Assembly (NCBI RefSeq): GCF_002902945.1
Contig: NZ_CP026101.1
Location: 3,472,001 to 3,536,000, forward strand
Source of the DNA: Paraburkholderia caribensis
GTDB taxonomy: Bacteria > Pseudomonadota > Gammaproteobacteria > Burkholderiales > Burkholderiaceae
Length of the DNA: 64,000 nucleotides
Direction of reading: 5' to 3'
Shown: positions 17,107-25,508 of the stretch, piece by piece
How positions within the stretch are numbered: position 1 is the stretch's first letter
How the letters are laid out: each line of letters starts with the position of its first letter
The notes under the pieces: model-generated
What the model was told of the DNA's origin: nothing
What the model saw: the letters and a program-made list of their open reading frames with translations, nothing else
Database searches by the model: none
Program-made: the position numbers and the translations under genes

Positions 17107-17827
17107 CGCTGGCATCCGCGAATTGTTAGCTCGCTTCAAGCGTCGCCCCTGTGCGGGGCGGCACCTACTTTTCTTTGCCGCCGCAAAGAAAAGTAGGCAA
17201 AAGAAAGCGGCTCACACCGCCAGCACTAATTCTTGCCTGAGGGCCCCCAAAGGGTCTTACGCTTCACACGGCAATCACATCATTCTTGCTCGTTGCCAGC
17301 GCTCTTGCCGGGCGCCTCACCCGCTTCATGCTCCCGCGTCGCACCAAGCCGCGCCAGATACTCTACCGCCGCCCAGGTGGCAAACTGTGTGTAGGCCGTA
17401 GTGCCTCACACGCCTCACTCCGGACCGTTAGCACACGCGTTCCACCCTGTAAGAGCGCCACCCTATACGACGCGACAACCTACACACAGTTTGCCACCTG
17501 GGCGGCACATACCATTCGCTGACGCCAGCCCTTGTACGGGTGCTTGAAGCGGGTGAGGCGTTTATTCGAAGCGTTGGCAACGCGCACCGACCTGGGCACT
17601 GCCGTGCGAAGTGTGGGGACGTTGGGGGCCCGTGGGCAAACGTCAAGAATTGGCGGTGTGAGCCGCTTTCTTTTGCCTACTTTTCTTTGCGGCGGCAAAG
17701 AAAAGTAGGTGCCGCCCCGCACAGGGGCGACGCTTGAAGCGAGCTAACGTAGAGCGGATGCCAGCGCAAAGACCAAAACACCGAACGGCGACGCCTGAAG
17801 CACGCTAACGAATCGCGGATGCCAGCG
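17107..17827 (-). repeat. Nested inverted-repeat element, copy B plus extra end module
   Basis: The core spans 17107-17766. Ends carry CGCTGGCATCCGC, the GCCCC-TGTGC-GGGGC hairpin and the 34-base palindrome with arms CCTACTTTTCTTTGC / GCAAAGAAAAGTAGG (17164-17197 on the left). The inner pair begins GCCGCCCAGGTGGCAAACTG (17368-17395 and 17479-17506), around an 83-base loop. Its asymmetric middle arms show that it is inverted relative to copies C-F. On the right an extra 60-bp end module (to 17827) is nearly identical, reverse-complemented, to the module left of copy C. It lies between convergent fliR and flgL. Confidence 0.92.
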
Positions 17828-17861
17828 AAAACCCGAGAAAACCACATCAGCGTCGCAAGAC

Positions 17862-17899
17862 AAAAAAAAACGCCCAGCCCTATTCAAAGAGCCAGGCGT
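17862..17899 (-). terminator. Intrinsic terminator of flgKL
   Basis: On the minus strand an 11-bp stem (ACGCCTGGCTC with GGGCTGGGCGT, including G-U pairs), an 8-9 base loop and a run of nine T follow the flgL stop codon after about 60 bp. This is the clearest rho-independent terminator in the flagellar part of the window. Confidence 0.88.
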
Positions 17900-17961
17900 C
17901 TCGCACCTACAAAATCGAAATCAAAAACAAAAACAAAAACCAAAAATGAACAACGAAAAAA

Positions 17962-19182
17962 TCAGTTTCCAATGTAATCAAACAACGACAACTTCTGAAT
18001 CATCGAAAAACCCTGCTGCGCTGCCTGCAGCGAAAACTGCGTCATCGTGTACTTGCTGATGACGGACGTCAAATCAGTCTGCGTCAAATCCGCAAGATTG
18101 CTCGTCGTCTGCAACGAGTTCGTCTGCGTCACCGTCTGCAGCGCCTCGACCTCCTGCTCCCGGCCGCCCACGGACGTCTGAATCGACGTCACGTTGTTCA
18201 TCGTGTTATGCAACTGGGTCATCGCCGTGCCCAGCGCGTTCGTCAGGTTCGCCTGGCCGCCCGTGCCCGAAACGGGCGTTTGCAGCGCGGCAATCACGCT
18301 GTCGAGATTCGCGAATACGTCCTTGCTCGACTGCGCCGCAGGCGTCACCGAGAACGAATCGCCAGCATTGGGCGCACCCGTAATCGTCACACTCTGGCCG
18401 CCGCCGCCAAGCGAAATCGCCTGGCCAGTCGCAAAGGTCTGCGGCGCGCTCGTCGTCGATGTGGTCGCGTCGGTGATCGTGTACGTCGTCGCAGACGTGA
18501 AGTTGATCGTGAACTTGTGCTGGTTCGTCGGATCAGTCGGATTGCTCACCGACACATTGCCGATCGTGCCCGTCCCCGTGTTCGCCGAATTGCCCGCCGT
18601 CACCGCCGCGCTGCCCGCCGGCGAGATGCTCAGGAACACCGCCTGGCCTGTATCGCCGATCGCGATGTTGCGCGTGCCCGTCACCTGCACGTTCTGCACG
18701 CCGTTGTCACCGTTGTACTGCACAGCGCCGCTCGCGTTGATCGAGAACGGCGGCGTCCCTGCCTGATAACCAGCGTACAGATAGCTGCCCGAGCCGTCTG
18801 TGCCGTTCGCAAGACCCATCAGCTGGTTGCGCAAACCCTGCAGCTGCGTCGCGATCGCGCCGCGGTCGCCATCGTTGAGCGAGCCGTCGCCCGCGCGCAC
18901 CAGCTGCGTGCTGATCGACGTCAGCACGTTGTTGATGCTGGAGAGCGAGCCGTCCTCGGATTGCAGCGCAGCGAGCGCGGTGTTCTGGTTGTCGGCGTAC
19001 TGCGACAGCGTCGCGCCCTGCATGCTGAGCTGCACGGCCTGCGCTGCGCCGACCGGGTTGTCCGACGGCGTCGCGAGACTCACGCCGCTCGAAAGTTGCT
19101 GATACAGCGACGCCAGTGTGGATTGCTGATCGTCCATCGTCTGGACGTTCATGCCGAAATACTGTGAAGTAGAGATGCGCAT
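17962..19182 (-). CDS. flgL: FlgL, hook-filament junction protein
   Basis: Second junction protein between hook and flagellin filament. The 406-residue product has the flagellin-like N-terminal helix (MRISTSQYFGMNVQTMDDQQSTLASLYQQLSSG) and C-terminal helix (SKYTMTQFSLQAAQQGFSMIQKLSLFDYIGN), with a variable Thr/Ser/Gly-rich middle. It follows flgK after 14 bases and ends at a strong terminator. The sigma28 promoter upstream of flgK should serve both genes. Confidence 0.96.
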   Translation of the reverse strand: MRISTSQYFGMNVQTMDDQQSTLASLYQQLSSGVSLATPSDNPVGAAQAVQLSMQGATLSQYADNQNTALAALQSEDGSLSSINNVLTSISTQLVRAGDGSLNDGDRGAIATQLQGLRNQLMGLANGTDGSGSYLYAGYQAGTPPFSINASGAVQYNGDNGVQNVQVTGTRNIAIGDTGQAVFLSISPAGSAAVTAGNSANTGTGTIGNVSVSNPTDPTNQHKFTINFTSATTYTITDATTSTTSAPQTFATGQAISLGGGGQSVTITGAPNAGDSFSVTPAAQSSKDVFANLDSVIAALQTPVSGTGGQANLTNALGTAMTQLHNTMNNVTSIQTSVGGREQEVEALQTVTQTNSLQTTSNLADLTQTDLTSVISKYTMTQFSLQAAQQGFSMIQKLSLFDYIGN

Positions 19183-19196
19183 AGTCGTTCAACGCC

Positions 19197-21170
19197 TCAA
19201 TTGAAAATGCCGAGGATCGTCTGGAACAGCGTCTGGGCCGTCTGGATGACCTTGCTGTTCGCCTGATACAACTGCTGGTATTGCAGCAGGTTCGCCGCTT
19301 CCTCGTTGATGTTCACGCCGGAGATCGCCTGCTGCGCGGTCGTGATCTGCGTCACGAGCGATGTCTGCGATTTGCTCGACGCCTGGATCTGGTTCGTCTG
19401 GTTGCCGATGTCGTTCACGTAGTTCGCGTACGAGTCGGTCAGCGTGAGCGTACCGTTGCCCATCGACTTCGTCGTCACGAGATTGGAGATCGCCTGCGCG
19501 TTGCGCCCGTCCTTGCCGCCCGCCGGGTTCGGCGCGATCGTGAAGGTGTCGCCGTTCGCGGGCGTGCCCGTGATCTGCAGCGACACGTTGTTGATGGTGC
19601 TGCCCGTGATCGTCATCGACGCGCCCATGGCCGGGTTGTATGGCACATTGGGCGTCGCTGCCGTGATGTTGTACGAGGTCGGCGGCGTGCCGGCGATGGT
19701 CACGGTCGAGCCAACCGGGAAGCCGGAGATCGATCCCGTCGTCGAATTGTACGTGAGCGTGGTGGTCGTGCCCGGCAGCGTGTAGCCCGCCGACACCGTG
19801 CCCTGTGTCACCGACGAGGTGCCCGTATTGGACGTACCCTTCGACACCAGCACGGGCGACGAAGCCGCGATGGCCGCGCCGTCGCTGGTCGTCAGGCCGA
19901 AGCCGTTCAGCGCGCCGCGCGTCGGCTCGACGGTGAACGAATCGCCGGGGTTCATGGTGCCCGTCAGCGAGAACTGCATGCCGCCGATCGGGTTGGTCAG
20001 GTTGGCCGCCTGGCCGACGACCTGGCCCGTCTCGCGATCGGTGAGCGTGTAGTTCGAGCCGTCGTACGACAGCGTGTAATTTCCCGATACGGGCTGCGAC
20101 GGATTGGACAGCGAAGCGCCCAGCGTCGCGCCGCCCGTGTTCTTCAGGTTCGCGAAGATGGTCGGATTGCCGACCGTGAACAGCGCGCCGCCCTTGTTGC
20201 CGTTCAGGTCGATACCGAGCGAATTCTGCGCGTTGACCTGCGCGGCGAAGCTCGTCGCGATCGCGCCGAGTTGCGCTTCGGCGGGATCGAGTGTCTGGCT
20301 GCGGAACGTCATCAGCCCACCGATCTGCCCTCCCAGCTGGACGCTGTCGGGCAGGATTTGCGGCGTCGTCGTTCCGGCCTGGCTCGCAAGACCTGCGTAG
20401 GCAACGGCCGTTTCCGTCGGGTCCGACGGCGATGTGACGGTAGTGAGATTGAAGCTCTTGTCGGAGACGACGAGCGGCTGGCCATTGCCCATGAACACGC
20501 TGTAGCCGCTATCGCCTTGCACGACCTGCACGCCGACGAGTTGCGACAGGTTCGAGATGGCGAGGTCGCGCTGGTCGAGCAGCTGGTTGGGCGGCTGGCC
20601 TTGCGTGCTCAGCGACTGGATCTGCGAATTGAGCTGCGCGATTTGTGCGCTGTAGGTGTTGATCTGTTTGACCGTATCGCCGATCTGCGTGTTGACGCTG
20701 GTGCGCAGCTGGTCGTACTGATCGCCTGCTGCGTTGATCTGGTCCGCCAACGATTGCGCGTTGCTGATGGCGCTTTGACGCATCGCGGGATTCGACGCAT
20801 CGTTCGCGACGTTCTGCATGCCGGTGAAGTACGACGTGATTGCGCTCGAGATGCCCGAGGTCGGATTGCCGACCATGTTGTTGAGCTGCGCGATCAGGTT
20901 GTAGTAGGTGTTGAGCGAACCGGACTGCGACTGGGCGTTGTTCAGTTCGGTCGTCAGGTACTGGCTGTACTGGCGCTGGATGGTCGTGGTCGACACGCCG
21001 CTGCCGAGATAGCCCGAGCCCGTGTACTGTCCGCTCGATTCCGAGTAGACGGGACGCTCGACGGAATAGCCAGGCGTCGCCTGATTGGAGATGTTCTGAC
21101 CTGTAGTCGTCAGACCCCATTGGGCTGCGTTGAGTCCACTAAGGCCGATGCTAAAAAGGTTACTCGACAT
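19197..21170 (-). CDS. flgK: FlgK, hook-filament junction protein
   Basis: First junction protein on the hook tip. The 657-residue product begins with the flagellar rod/hook signature (LFSIGLSGLNAAQWGLTTTGQNISNQATPGYSV). It ends with the conserved helix GVNINEEAANLLQYQQLYQANSKVIQTAQTLFQTILGIFN. The central domain is long and Ser/Thr/Gly-rich, accounting for a length above the enteric 547. The ribosome site CAGGA precedes the ATG. The leader contains a hairpin and starts at a sigma28-type promoter. Confidence 0.97.
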   Translation of the reverse strand: MSSNLFSIGLSGLNAAQWGLTTTGQNISNQATPGYSVERPVYSESSGQYTGSGYLGSGVSTTTIQRQYSQYLTTELNNAQSQSGSLNTYYNLIAQLNNMVGNPTSGISSAITSYFTGMQNVANDASNPAMRQSAISNAQSLADQINAAGDQYDQLRTSVNTQIGDTVKQINTYSAQIAQLNSQIQSLSTQGQPPNQLLDQRDLAISNLSQLVGVQVVQGDSGYSVFMGNGQPLVVSDKSFNLTTVTSPSDPTETAVAYAGLASQAGTTTPQILPDSVQLGGQIGGLMTFRSQTLDPAEAQLGAIATSFAAQVNAQNSLGIDLNGNKGGALFTVGNPTIFANLKNTGGATLGASLSNPSQPVSGNYTLSYDGSNYTLTDRETGQVVGQAANLTNPIGGMQFSLTGTMNPGDSFTVEPTRGALNGFGLTTSDGAAIAASSPVLVSKGTSNTGTSSVTQGTVSAGYTLPGTTTTLTYNSTTGSISGFPVGSTVTIAGTPPTSYNITAATPNVPYNPAMGASMTITGSTINNVSLQITGTPANGDTFTIAPNPAGGKDGRNAQAISNLVTTKSMGNGTLTLTDSYANYVNDIGNQTNQIQASSKSQTSLVTQITTAQQAISGVNINEEAANLLQYQQLYQANSKVIQTAQTLFQTILGIFN

Positions 21171-21196
21171 GCGTCATCCTGAAAGACGGCGTAAGG

Positions 21197-21216
21197 GGCG
21201 GTGTGTGTGCACCGCC
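21197..21216. repeat. Stem-loop in the flgK leader
   Basis: GGCGGTG and CACCGCC form a perfect 7-bp stem with a 6-base alternating TG loop, about 27 bases upstream of the flgK start codon and downstream of the sigma28 promoter. It would be transcribed in the flgKL 5' leader. Possible roles are mRNA protection or translation control; nothing in the sequence decides this. Confidence 0.6.
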
Positions 21217-21236
21217 AGGTTGACCGGATAATTTGT

Positions 21237-21263
21237 ATATCGGCCTTCCGGCGGGAAGATTGA
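21237..21263 (-). promoter_or_regulatory. Sigma28 (FliA) promoter of flgKL
   Basis: Minus strand reads TCAA, 15 bases, GCCGATAT: 3/4 and 7/8 of the TAAA-N15-GCCGATAA consensus with exact spacing, about 67 bp upstream of the flgK ATG. Late-class control of flgKL is established in enteric bacteria. Confidence 0.78.
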
Positions 21264-21340
21264 GGGCGGGAATGTTTTTTTTGCGCGCAGCGCACCAGGG
21301 GTTTTTTTGCGCGGAGCGCTGGATGGGGTTTGGTTTTGCT

Positions 21341-21460
21341 CTGCGATGGTATCCGCGATTTGTTTGCTCGCTTCAGGCGTCGCCGTTCGGTGTTTTCAGG
21401 CTTTGCGTTGGCATCCGGTTTAGGTTAGCTCGCTTCAGGCGTCGCCGTTCGGTGTTTTGA
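21341..21460. repeat. Two tandem 60-bp end modules beside copy C
   Basis: Two tandem units, each reading roughly TGCG-TGGCATCCG, a short variable part, GCTCGCTTCAGGCGTCGCCG and TTCGGTGTTTT, run directly into copy C, whose own end is a third unit. The same module, reverse-complemented, lies on the far side of copy B. The end module can therefore exist in multiple copies independently of the core. Confidence 0.85.
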
Positions 21461-21465
21461 TCTTT

Positions 21466-22128
21466 GCGCTGGCATCCGCTCTACGTTAGCTCGCTTCAAG
21501 CGTCGCCCCTGTGCGGGGCGGCACCTACTTTTCTTTGCCGCCGCAAAGAAAAGTAGGCAAAAGAAAGCGGCTCACACCGCCAATTCTTGACGTCTGCCCA
21601 CGGGCCCCCAACGTCCCCACACTTCGCACCGCAACGCCCTTGTTCGTGTGCGTTGCCAACGCTTCGAACTGGCGCCTCACCCGCTTCAGACTCCCGTACA
21701 AAGGCCAGCGGCAGCGAACGGTATGTGCCGCCCAGGTGGCAAACTGTGTGGAGGTTGTCGCGTCGTATGGCTTGGCGCTCTTACAGGGTGGGACGCATGC
21801 GCTATCGGTCTGGAGTGAAGCGTGTGGAGCACCGAGGGCCGACACACAGTTTGCCACCTGGGCGGCCGTGGACTGTCTGGCGCGGCGTGCTGAAAAGCGG
21901 GGGCGTGAAGCGGGTGAGGCGCTCATTCAGAGCGTTGGCAACGAACGTGGGTCACGTGGTTGCCGTGTGAAGCGTAAGAACCTTTGGGGGCCCTCAGGCA
22001 AGAATTAGCGCTGGCGGTGTGAGCCGCTTTCTTTTGCCTACTTTTCTTTGCGGCGGCAAAGAAAAGTAGGTGCCGCCCCGCACAGGGGCGACGCTTGAAG
22101 CGAGCTAACGTAACGCGGATGCCAGCGC
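21466..22128 (+). repeat. Nested inverted-repeat element, copy C
   Basis: 663 bp with ends GCGCTGGCATCCGC, subterminal GC hairpin and 34-base palindrome on both sides. The inner pair starts at 21727 and ends at 21866; its left arm carries GTGTGGAGG instead of GTGTGTAGG, which removes a stop codon and lets a meaningless frame run through the element. Middle arms contain GGGCCCCCAACGT (left) and TTGGGGGCCC (right). It lies 76 bp beyond the ycgR stop and upstream of the flgK promoter. Confidence 0.92.
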
Positions 22129-22203
22129 AAACCCCGGCAAACCACCCAGCGTCGCAGACAAACCAAAAACCAAAAACCAAACCCAAAACCCAAAAACCAA
22201 ACC

Positions 22204-22953
22204 TTAAGCCCGCACCAACGACCGCCTCTTCATCTCAAGCTGAGTAATCAACCGCTGAAGCGTATTCTCAGCATTCCCCGGCAGGGACAAAAACCGAAAC
22301 CCAAGCGTGTAACGCTGCGTCCCGTTAGGCAAATCGACGGCCCGATTCGACATCAACTCAAGATCCAGCCGCAACGTCCCGAGCGACCCAAGGATGACTT
22401 CTGTATCGAGCAACTGCACCCCATGCTCGAGCGTCGACACACGCTCATCACTCGTCCGCATCGCCATGCCGCCAAGCGAAAGATCCTGCACTTCGAAGCG
22501 AAACCCCTCACCATCCGGCAAGCGCCCACGGCAAATATAAGGATCGAGCAACGGCGCATCGACACGGAAATACTCGCGCCGCTGCACGTAATACAAAACC
22601 TCGGGAAAATTGGCCTCGAACGAAGGCCGCCCTTCGAACGTCGTTTCGCGCGGCGTCTGCGTCACGAAGTGGACACGCACACCGTCCGGCGTCGCATGGA
22701 AATGCCCTTCGGGCGAAGTCAGCAGCCCGCGGTTCTGCTCGGCAAGCGCGCCCCAGTCAAACGTGAAGGTGCGCTCCCGCACGTCCACTTCGAGGATCTT
22801 CGTCACAAGCTGGCCGCCCTTGTACTGCACGGTCAGAAAATCGCCGCGATTAAGCAGATTGCGCAGTTGCACACCGATCTCAAGCGGATTGCGGCGGCCG
22901 AAGTCGACGCCTTCCATCTCGCGGTTGTCACCATTCGACTGGGTGGTATTCAT
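22204..22953 (-). CDS. ycgR: YcgR, c-di-GMP-dependent flagellar brake (PilZ protein)
   Basis: Binds cyclic di-GMP and slows or biases the motor through the rotor/stator interface. The 249-residue product has an N-terminal YcgR domain (NPLEIGVQLRNLLNRGDFLTVQYKGG) and a C-terminal PilZ domain with both ligand motifs: RREYFR (RxxxR) and DLSLGGMA (D/NxSxxG). A sigma28-like promoter about 140 bp upstream puts it in the late regulon. Its 3' end beside copy C is G+T-rich on the coding strand. Confidence 0.93.
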   Translation of the reverse strand: MNTTQSNGDNREMEGVDFGRRNPLEIGVQLRNLLNRGDFLTVQYKGGQLVTKILEVDVRERTFTFDWGALAEQNRGLLTSPEGHFHATPDGVRVHFVTQTPRETTFEGRPSFEANFPEVLYYVQRREYFRVDAPLLDPYICRGRLPDGEGFRFEVQDLSLGGMAMRTSDERVSTLEHGVQLLDTEVILGSLGTLRLDLELMSNRAVDLPNGTQRYTLGFRFLSLPGNAENTLQRLITQLEMKRRSLVRA

Positions 22954-23092
22954 GGCCTTGCCAATTTCTCTTCGTTCTTGCGGGCACCTCGCGAACGCTC
23001 CGCCGGCCCGGGGCTCGGCACGGCCGGCTTACGTCGCGAAACACGCGTGGGTCCGGAATTCCTTACACCATTCCGGTATCGGGTCTGACTGT

Positions 23093-23119
23093 TTAGCGGC
23101 AGCGTCGCCCCAAAGTTTA
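23093..23119 (-). promoter_or_regulatory. Sigma28 (FliA) promoter of ycgR
   Basis: Minus strand reads TAAA, 15 bases, GCCGCTAA: 4/4 and 7/8 of the sigma28 consensus with exact spacing. It predicts a leader of about 130 bases before the ycgR ATG. In enteric bacteria ycgR is also FliA-controlled, which supports the call. Confidence 0.75.
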
Positions 23120-23370
23120 GACCGGTTTTACGAAATATTTTCCGCAAACGTTTGACACCGCAACGAAGACAGGATACGCGAATTCTGCTCGCGGTCCGAA
23201 AGTGACAAAAGACAAAAACGAGAAGCCATGCGGTTCGAGTCAGCCGCCCTGCCGGCGGTTTCGTCAGAGTATGGCGCGACAAGGCCCTGTCGCCGGCATG
23301 AGCCATTGAAGATTTGCGTGTCGACGGCGAGTGACCAGAACGAACGCGGCACGCGCCGCGCTCGCGCGCA

Positions 23371-24303
23371 TCACACCATCTTCTGCATGATCGAAATGAG
23401 CTTCTTCGCGTAGTGCGGATCGGTCGCGTATCCGGCGCGCTGCATGCCCTGCGCAAAGCCGTTCACGTCGCGCGACGAATTGATCACCTGCGCATAGCGC
23501 GGATTCGACTTCAGGAAGCTCGCGTAGTCGGTCATCGCTTCCTCGTACGAATCGTACGCGCGGAATTTCTCGACCACGCGTTGCGGGCGGCCATTGATGT
23601 ACTCGGTCGTGACCGTCGCGACGGTCTTGCCATTCCAGTCGTCGGTGGCCTTGATGCCGAATATGTTGTGACTCGTCGAGCCGTCCGACTTGCGAATCTC
23701 GCGCTTGCCCCAGCCCGATTCGAGCGCGGCCTGGCCGATGATGAAGCGCGCCGGAATGCCCGTCGCGGCGCTCGCCGCCTGCGCGGGCGCTGCAAGCTTG
23801 TCGACGAATGCGTCCACCTTGTCCGACGAGCCGTCGCCGCGCACGGGCGGCGTCAACGCGCTGTTCGCGGAGTAGCCGCGGCCCATCTTCAGCGCACCGT
23901 TGTTCGCCGGGTTCGCGTACGCCTTCGCCAGCGCATTCAACGCGACGTTGTTGCCCGCGTTCGCATCGTCGGCGGACATGCCGGAGTTGCGCATCAACTG
24001 CTTGAGCATCGCGTCGGCGACACCAATGCCCTTCGACGACATCTGCTGCGCAAGCTGCTGGTCCATCATCGATGTGAAGGTCGCCGTGTCGTGCGAATCA
24101 AACGGACCGTCGGACGGCGTCGCGTCGCGCATGCTCTTGAGCATCATCTGCGTGAAAACGGCGTCGAACTGCTTGGCAGCCGACTTCATCGCTTCACGCG
24201 GATTCGCCGCAGCCTGCGCGCGCATCGCATCGAAGCCCTGCGTGTCGAGAGCGAAGCGATTGGTCAGGTCGTTGGCGGCGTTGCGCGTCGTGTCGGAGTT
24301 CAT
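23371..24303 (-). CDS. flgJ: FlgJ, rod-cap scaffold with peptidoglycan hydrolase domain
   Basis: Bifunctional form of FlgJ (310 residues). The N-terminal rod-binding domain shows AAKQFDAVFTQMMLKSMRDATP and the C-terminal part is a glucosaminidase-type muramidase. The catalytic Glu is in the IGQAALESGWGK motif, followed by SHNIFGIKA and DYASFLKSNPRYAQV. It opens the peptidoglycan for the rod in the periplasm. It lies 12 bp after flgI and is the last gene of the flgBCDEFGHIJ run. Confidence 0.95.
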   Translation of the reverse strand: MNSDTTRNAANDLTNRFALDTQGFDAMRAQAAANPREAMKSAAKQFDAVFTQMMLKSMRDATPSDGPFDSHDTATFTSMMDQQLAQQMSSKGIGVADAMLKQLMRNSGMSADDANAGNNVALNALAKAYANPANNGALKMGRGYSANSALTPPVRGDGSSDKVDAFVDKLAAPAQAASAATGIPARFIIGQAALESGWGKREIRKSDGSTSHNIFGIKATDDWNGKTVATVTTEYINGRPQRVVEKFRAYDSYEEAMTDYASFLKSNPRYAQVINSSRDVNGFAQGMQRAGYATDPHYAKKLISIMQKMV

Positions 24304-24315
24304 TCTTGTTGTTCC

Positions 24316-25506
24316 TTAGATGATCTCGAGATCGGCTCGCAGCGCACCTGCTGCCTTCATGGCCTGGAGAATCGACATCAGATCGGCGGGCGTCGCGCCG
24401 AGCGCGTTGAGCGCTTTCACGACGTCCGCGAGGTTCGCGCCCGCGCTCACCATCTTGAGCGCGCCGTTGTCCTGCTTCAGCGCGATCTGCGACTGTTGCG
24501 CAACGACCGTCTGACCGTTCGAAAACGCGCCCGGCTGGCTCACCACCGGCTGCGTGTTGACGACCACGGACAGATTGCCGTGCGCCACCGCGCACGTCTG
24601 CAGCGTCACCATCTGGTTCATTACGATCGAGCCCGTGCGCGCGTTCAGGATCACCTTCGCGGCCGCCTGCGCGGGCTTCACGTCGAGGTTCTGCAACTGC
24701 GCCATGAACTGCACCTGCTGCGCCGGATCGGTCGGCGCGCGCAGCTGGATCGTGCGGCCGTCGAGTGCGACCGCCGTGCCGAAGCCGAACGCGTTGTTGA
24801 TTGCGGACGTGATGCGCTGCGTCGTGTCGTAATCCATGTCGTTCAGGTCGAGCTGCATCGTGCCCGCCTGCGAAATCGTGGTCGGCACCGCGCGCTCGAC
24901 GAGCGCGCCGCCCGTAATGCGGCCCGCTGCAAGCTGGTTCACCTGGACCTTGCTGCCGTTCGCGCTGGCACCCGCGCCGCCGACGGCCATGTTGCCCTGC
25001 GCGAGCGCATACACCTGGCCGTCCGCGCCCTTGAGCGGCGTGAGCAGCAGCGTGCCGCCGCGCAAGCTCTTGGCGTTGCCGAGCGACGAGACCGTCACGT
25101 CGATTGCTTCGCCGGGCCGCGCGAAGGCGGGCAGCGACGCCGTTACCATCACGGCGGCGACGTTCTTCAGCTGCATGCTCGACAGCGAGGACGAGCCGGA
25201 GTTGTTGGAGCCCGCCTGCTGGTTGTTGATCGAGATGCCGAGGTTCGCGAGCATGTTCGCGAGCGTCTGCGTCGTGAACGGCGTCTGCGTGGTCTGGTCG
25301 CCCGTGCCGTCGAGACCGACGACGAGGCCATAGCCGATCAGCGGATTGTCGCGCACGCCCTGGATCTGCACGAGGTCCTTCAGGCGCTCCGCATGGGCGA
25401 CGTGCGTCGTGACGGGCAGCGCGGCGCACGCGAGCGCGACCACGGCGAACGCGCGCGCGGCGAAACCGGCAACGGACGTCAGGCGGAGGAAAGAGAAGGT
25501 ACGCAT
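24316..25506 (-). CDS. flgI: FlgI, P-ring protein
   Basis: Periplasmic P-ring subunit around the rod. The N-terminal signal peptide (AFAVVALACAALPVTTHVAHA) is followed by ERLKDLVQIQGVRDNPLIGYGLVVGLDGTGDQT, the family signature, and the body continues to ALNALGATPADLMSILQAMKAAGALRADLEII. At 396 residues it is slightly longer than the enteric form because of its long signal region. Only 2 bp separate it from flgH. Confidence 0.97.
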   Translation of the reverse strand: MRTFSFLRLTSVAGFAARAFAVVALACAALPVTTHVAHAERLKDLVQIQGVRDNPLIGYGLVVGLDGTGDQTTQTPFTTQTLANMLANLGISINNQQAGSNNSGSSSLSSMQLKNVAAVMVTASLPAFARPGEAIDVTVSSLGNAKSLRGGTLLLTPLKGADGQVYALAQGNMAVGGAGASANGSKVQVNQLAAGRITGGALVERAVPTTISQAGTMQLDLNDMDYDTTQRITSAINNAFGFGTAVALDGRTIQLRAPTDPAQQVQFMAQLQNLDVKPAQAAAKVILNARTGSIVMNQMVTLQTCAVAHGNLSVVVNTQPVVSQPGAFSNGQTVVAQQSQIALKQDNGALKMVSAGANLADVVKALNALGATPADLMSILQAMKAAGALRADLEII

Positions 25507-25508
25507 GA

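Noticed and set aside
17028..17961. Search for a transposase or integrase linked to the repeat elements
   Set aside because: No frame in any of the six elements or their flanks shows a DDE, HUH or tyrosine-recombinase pattern.
21511..22008. 165-codon frame across repeat copy C
   Set aside because: It runs through hairpin ends and inner arms of the element only because one TAG is mutated; no ribosome site or coding signature.
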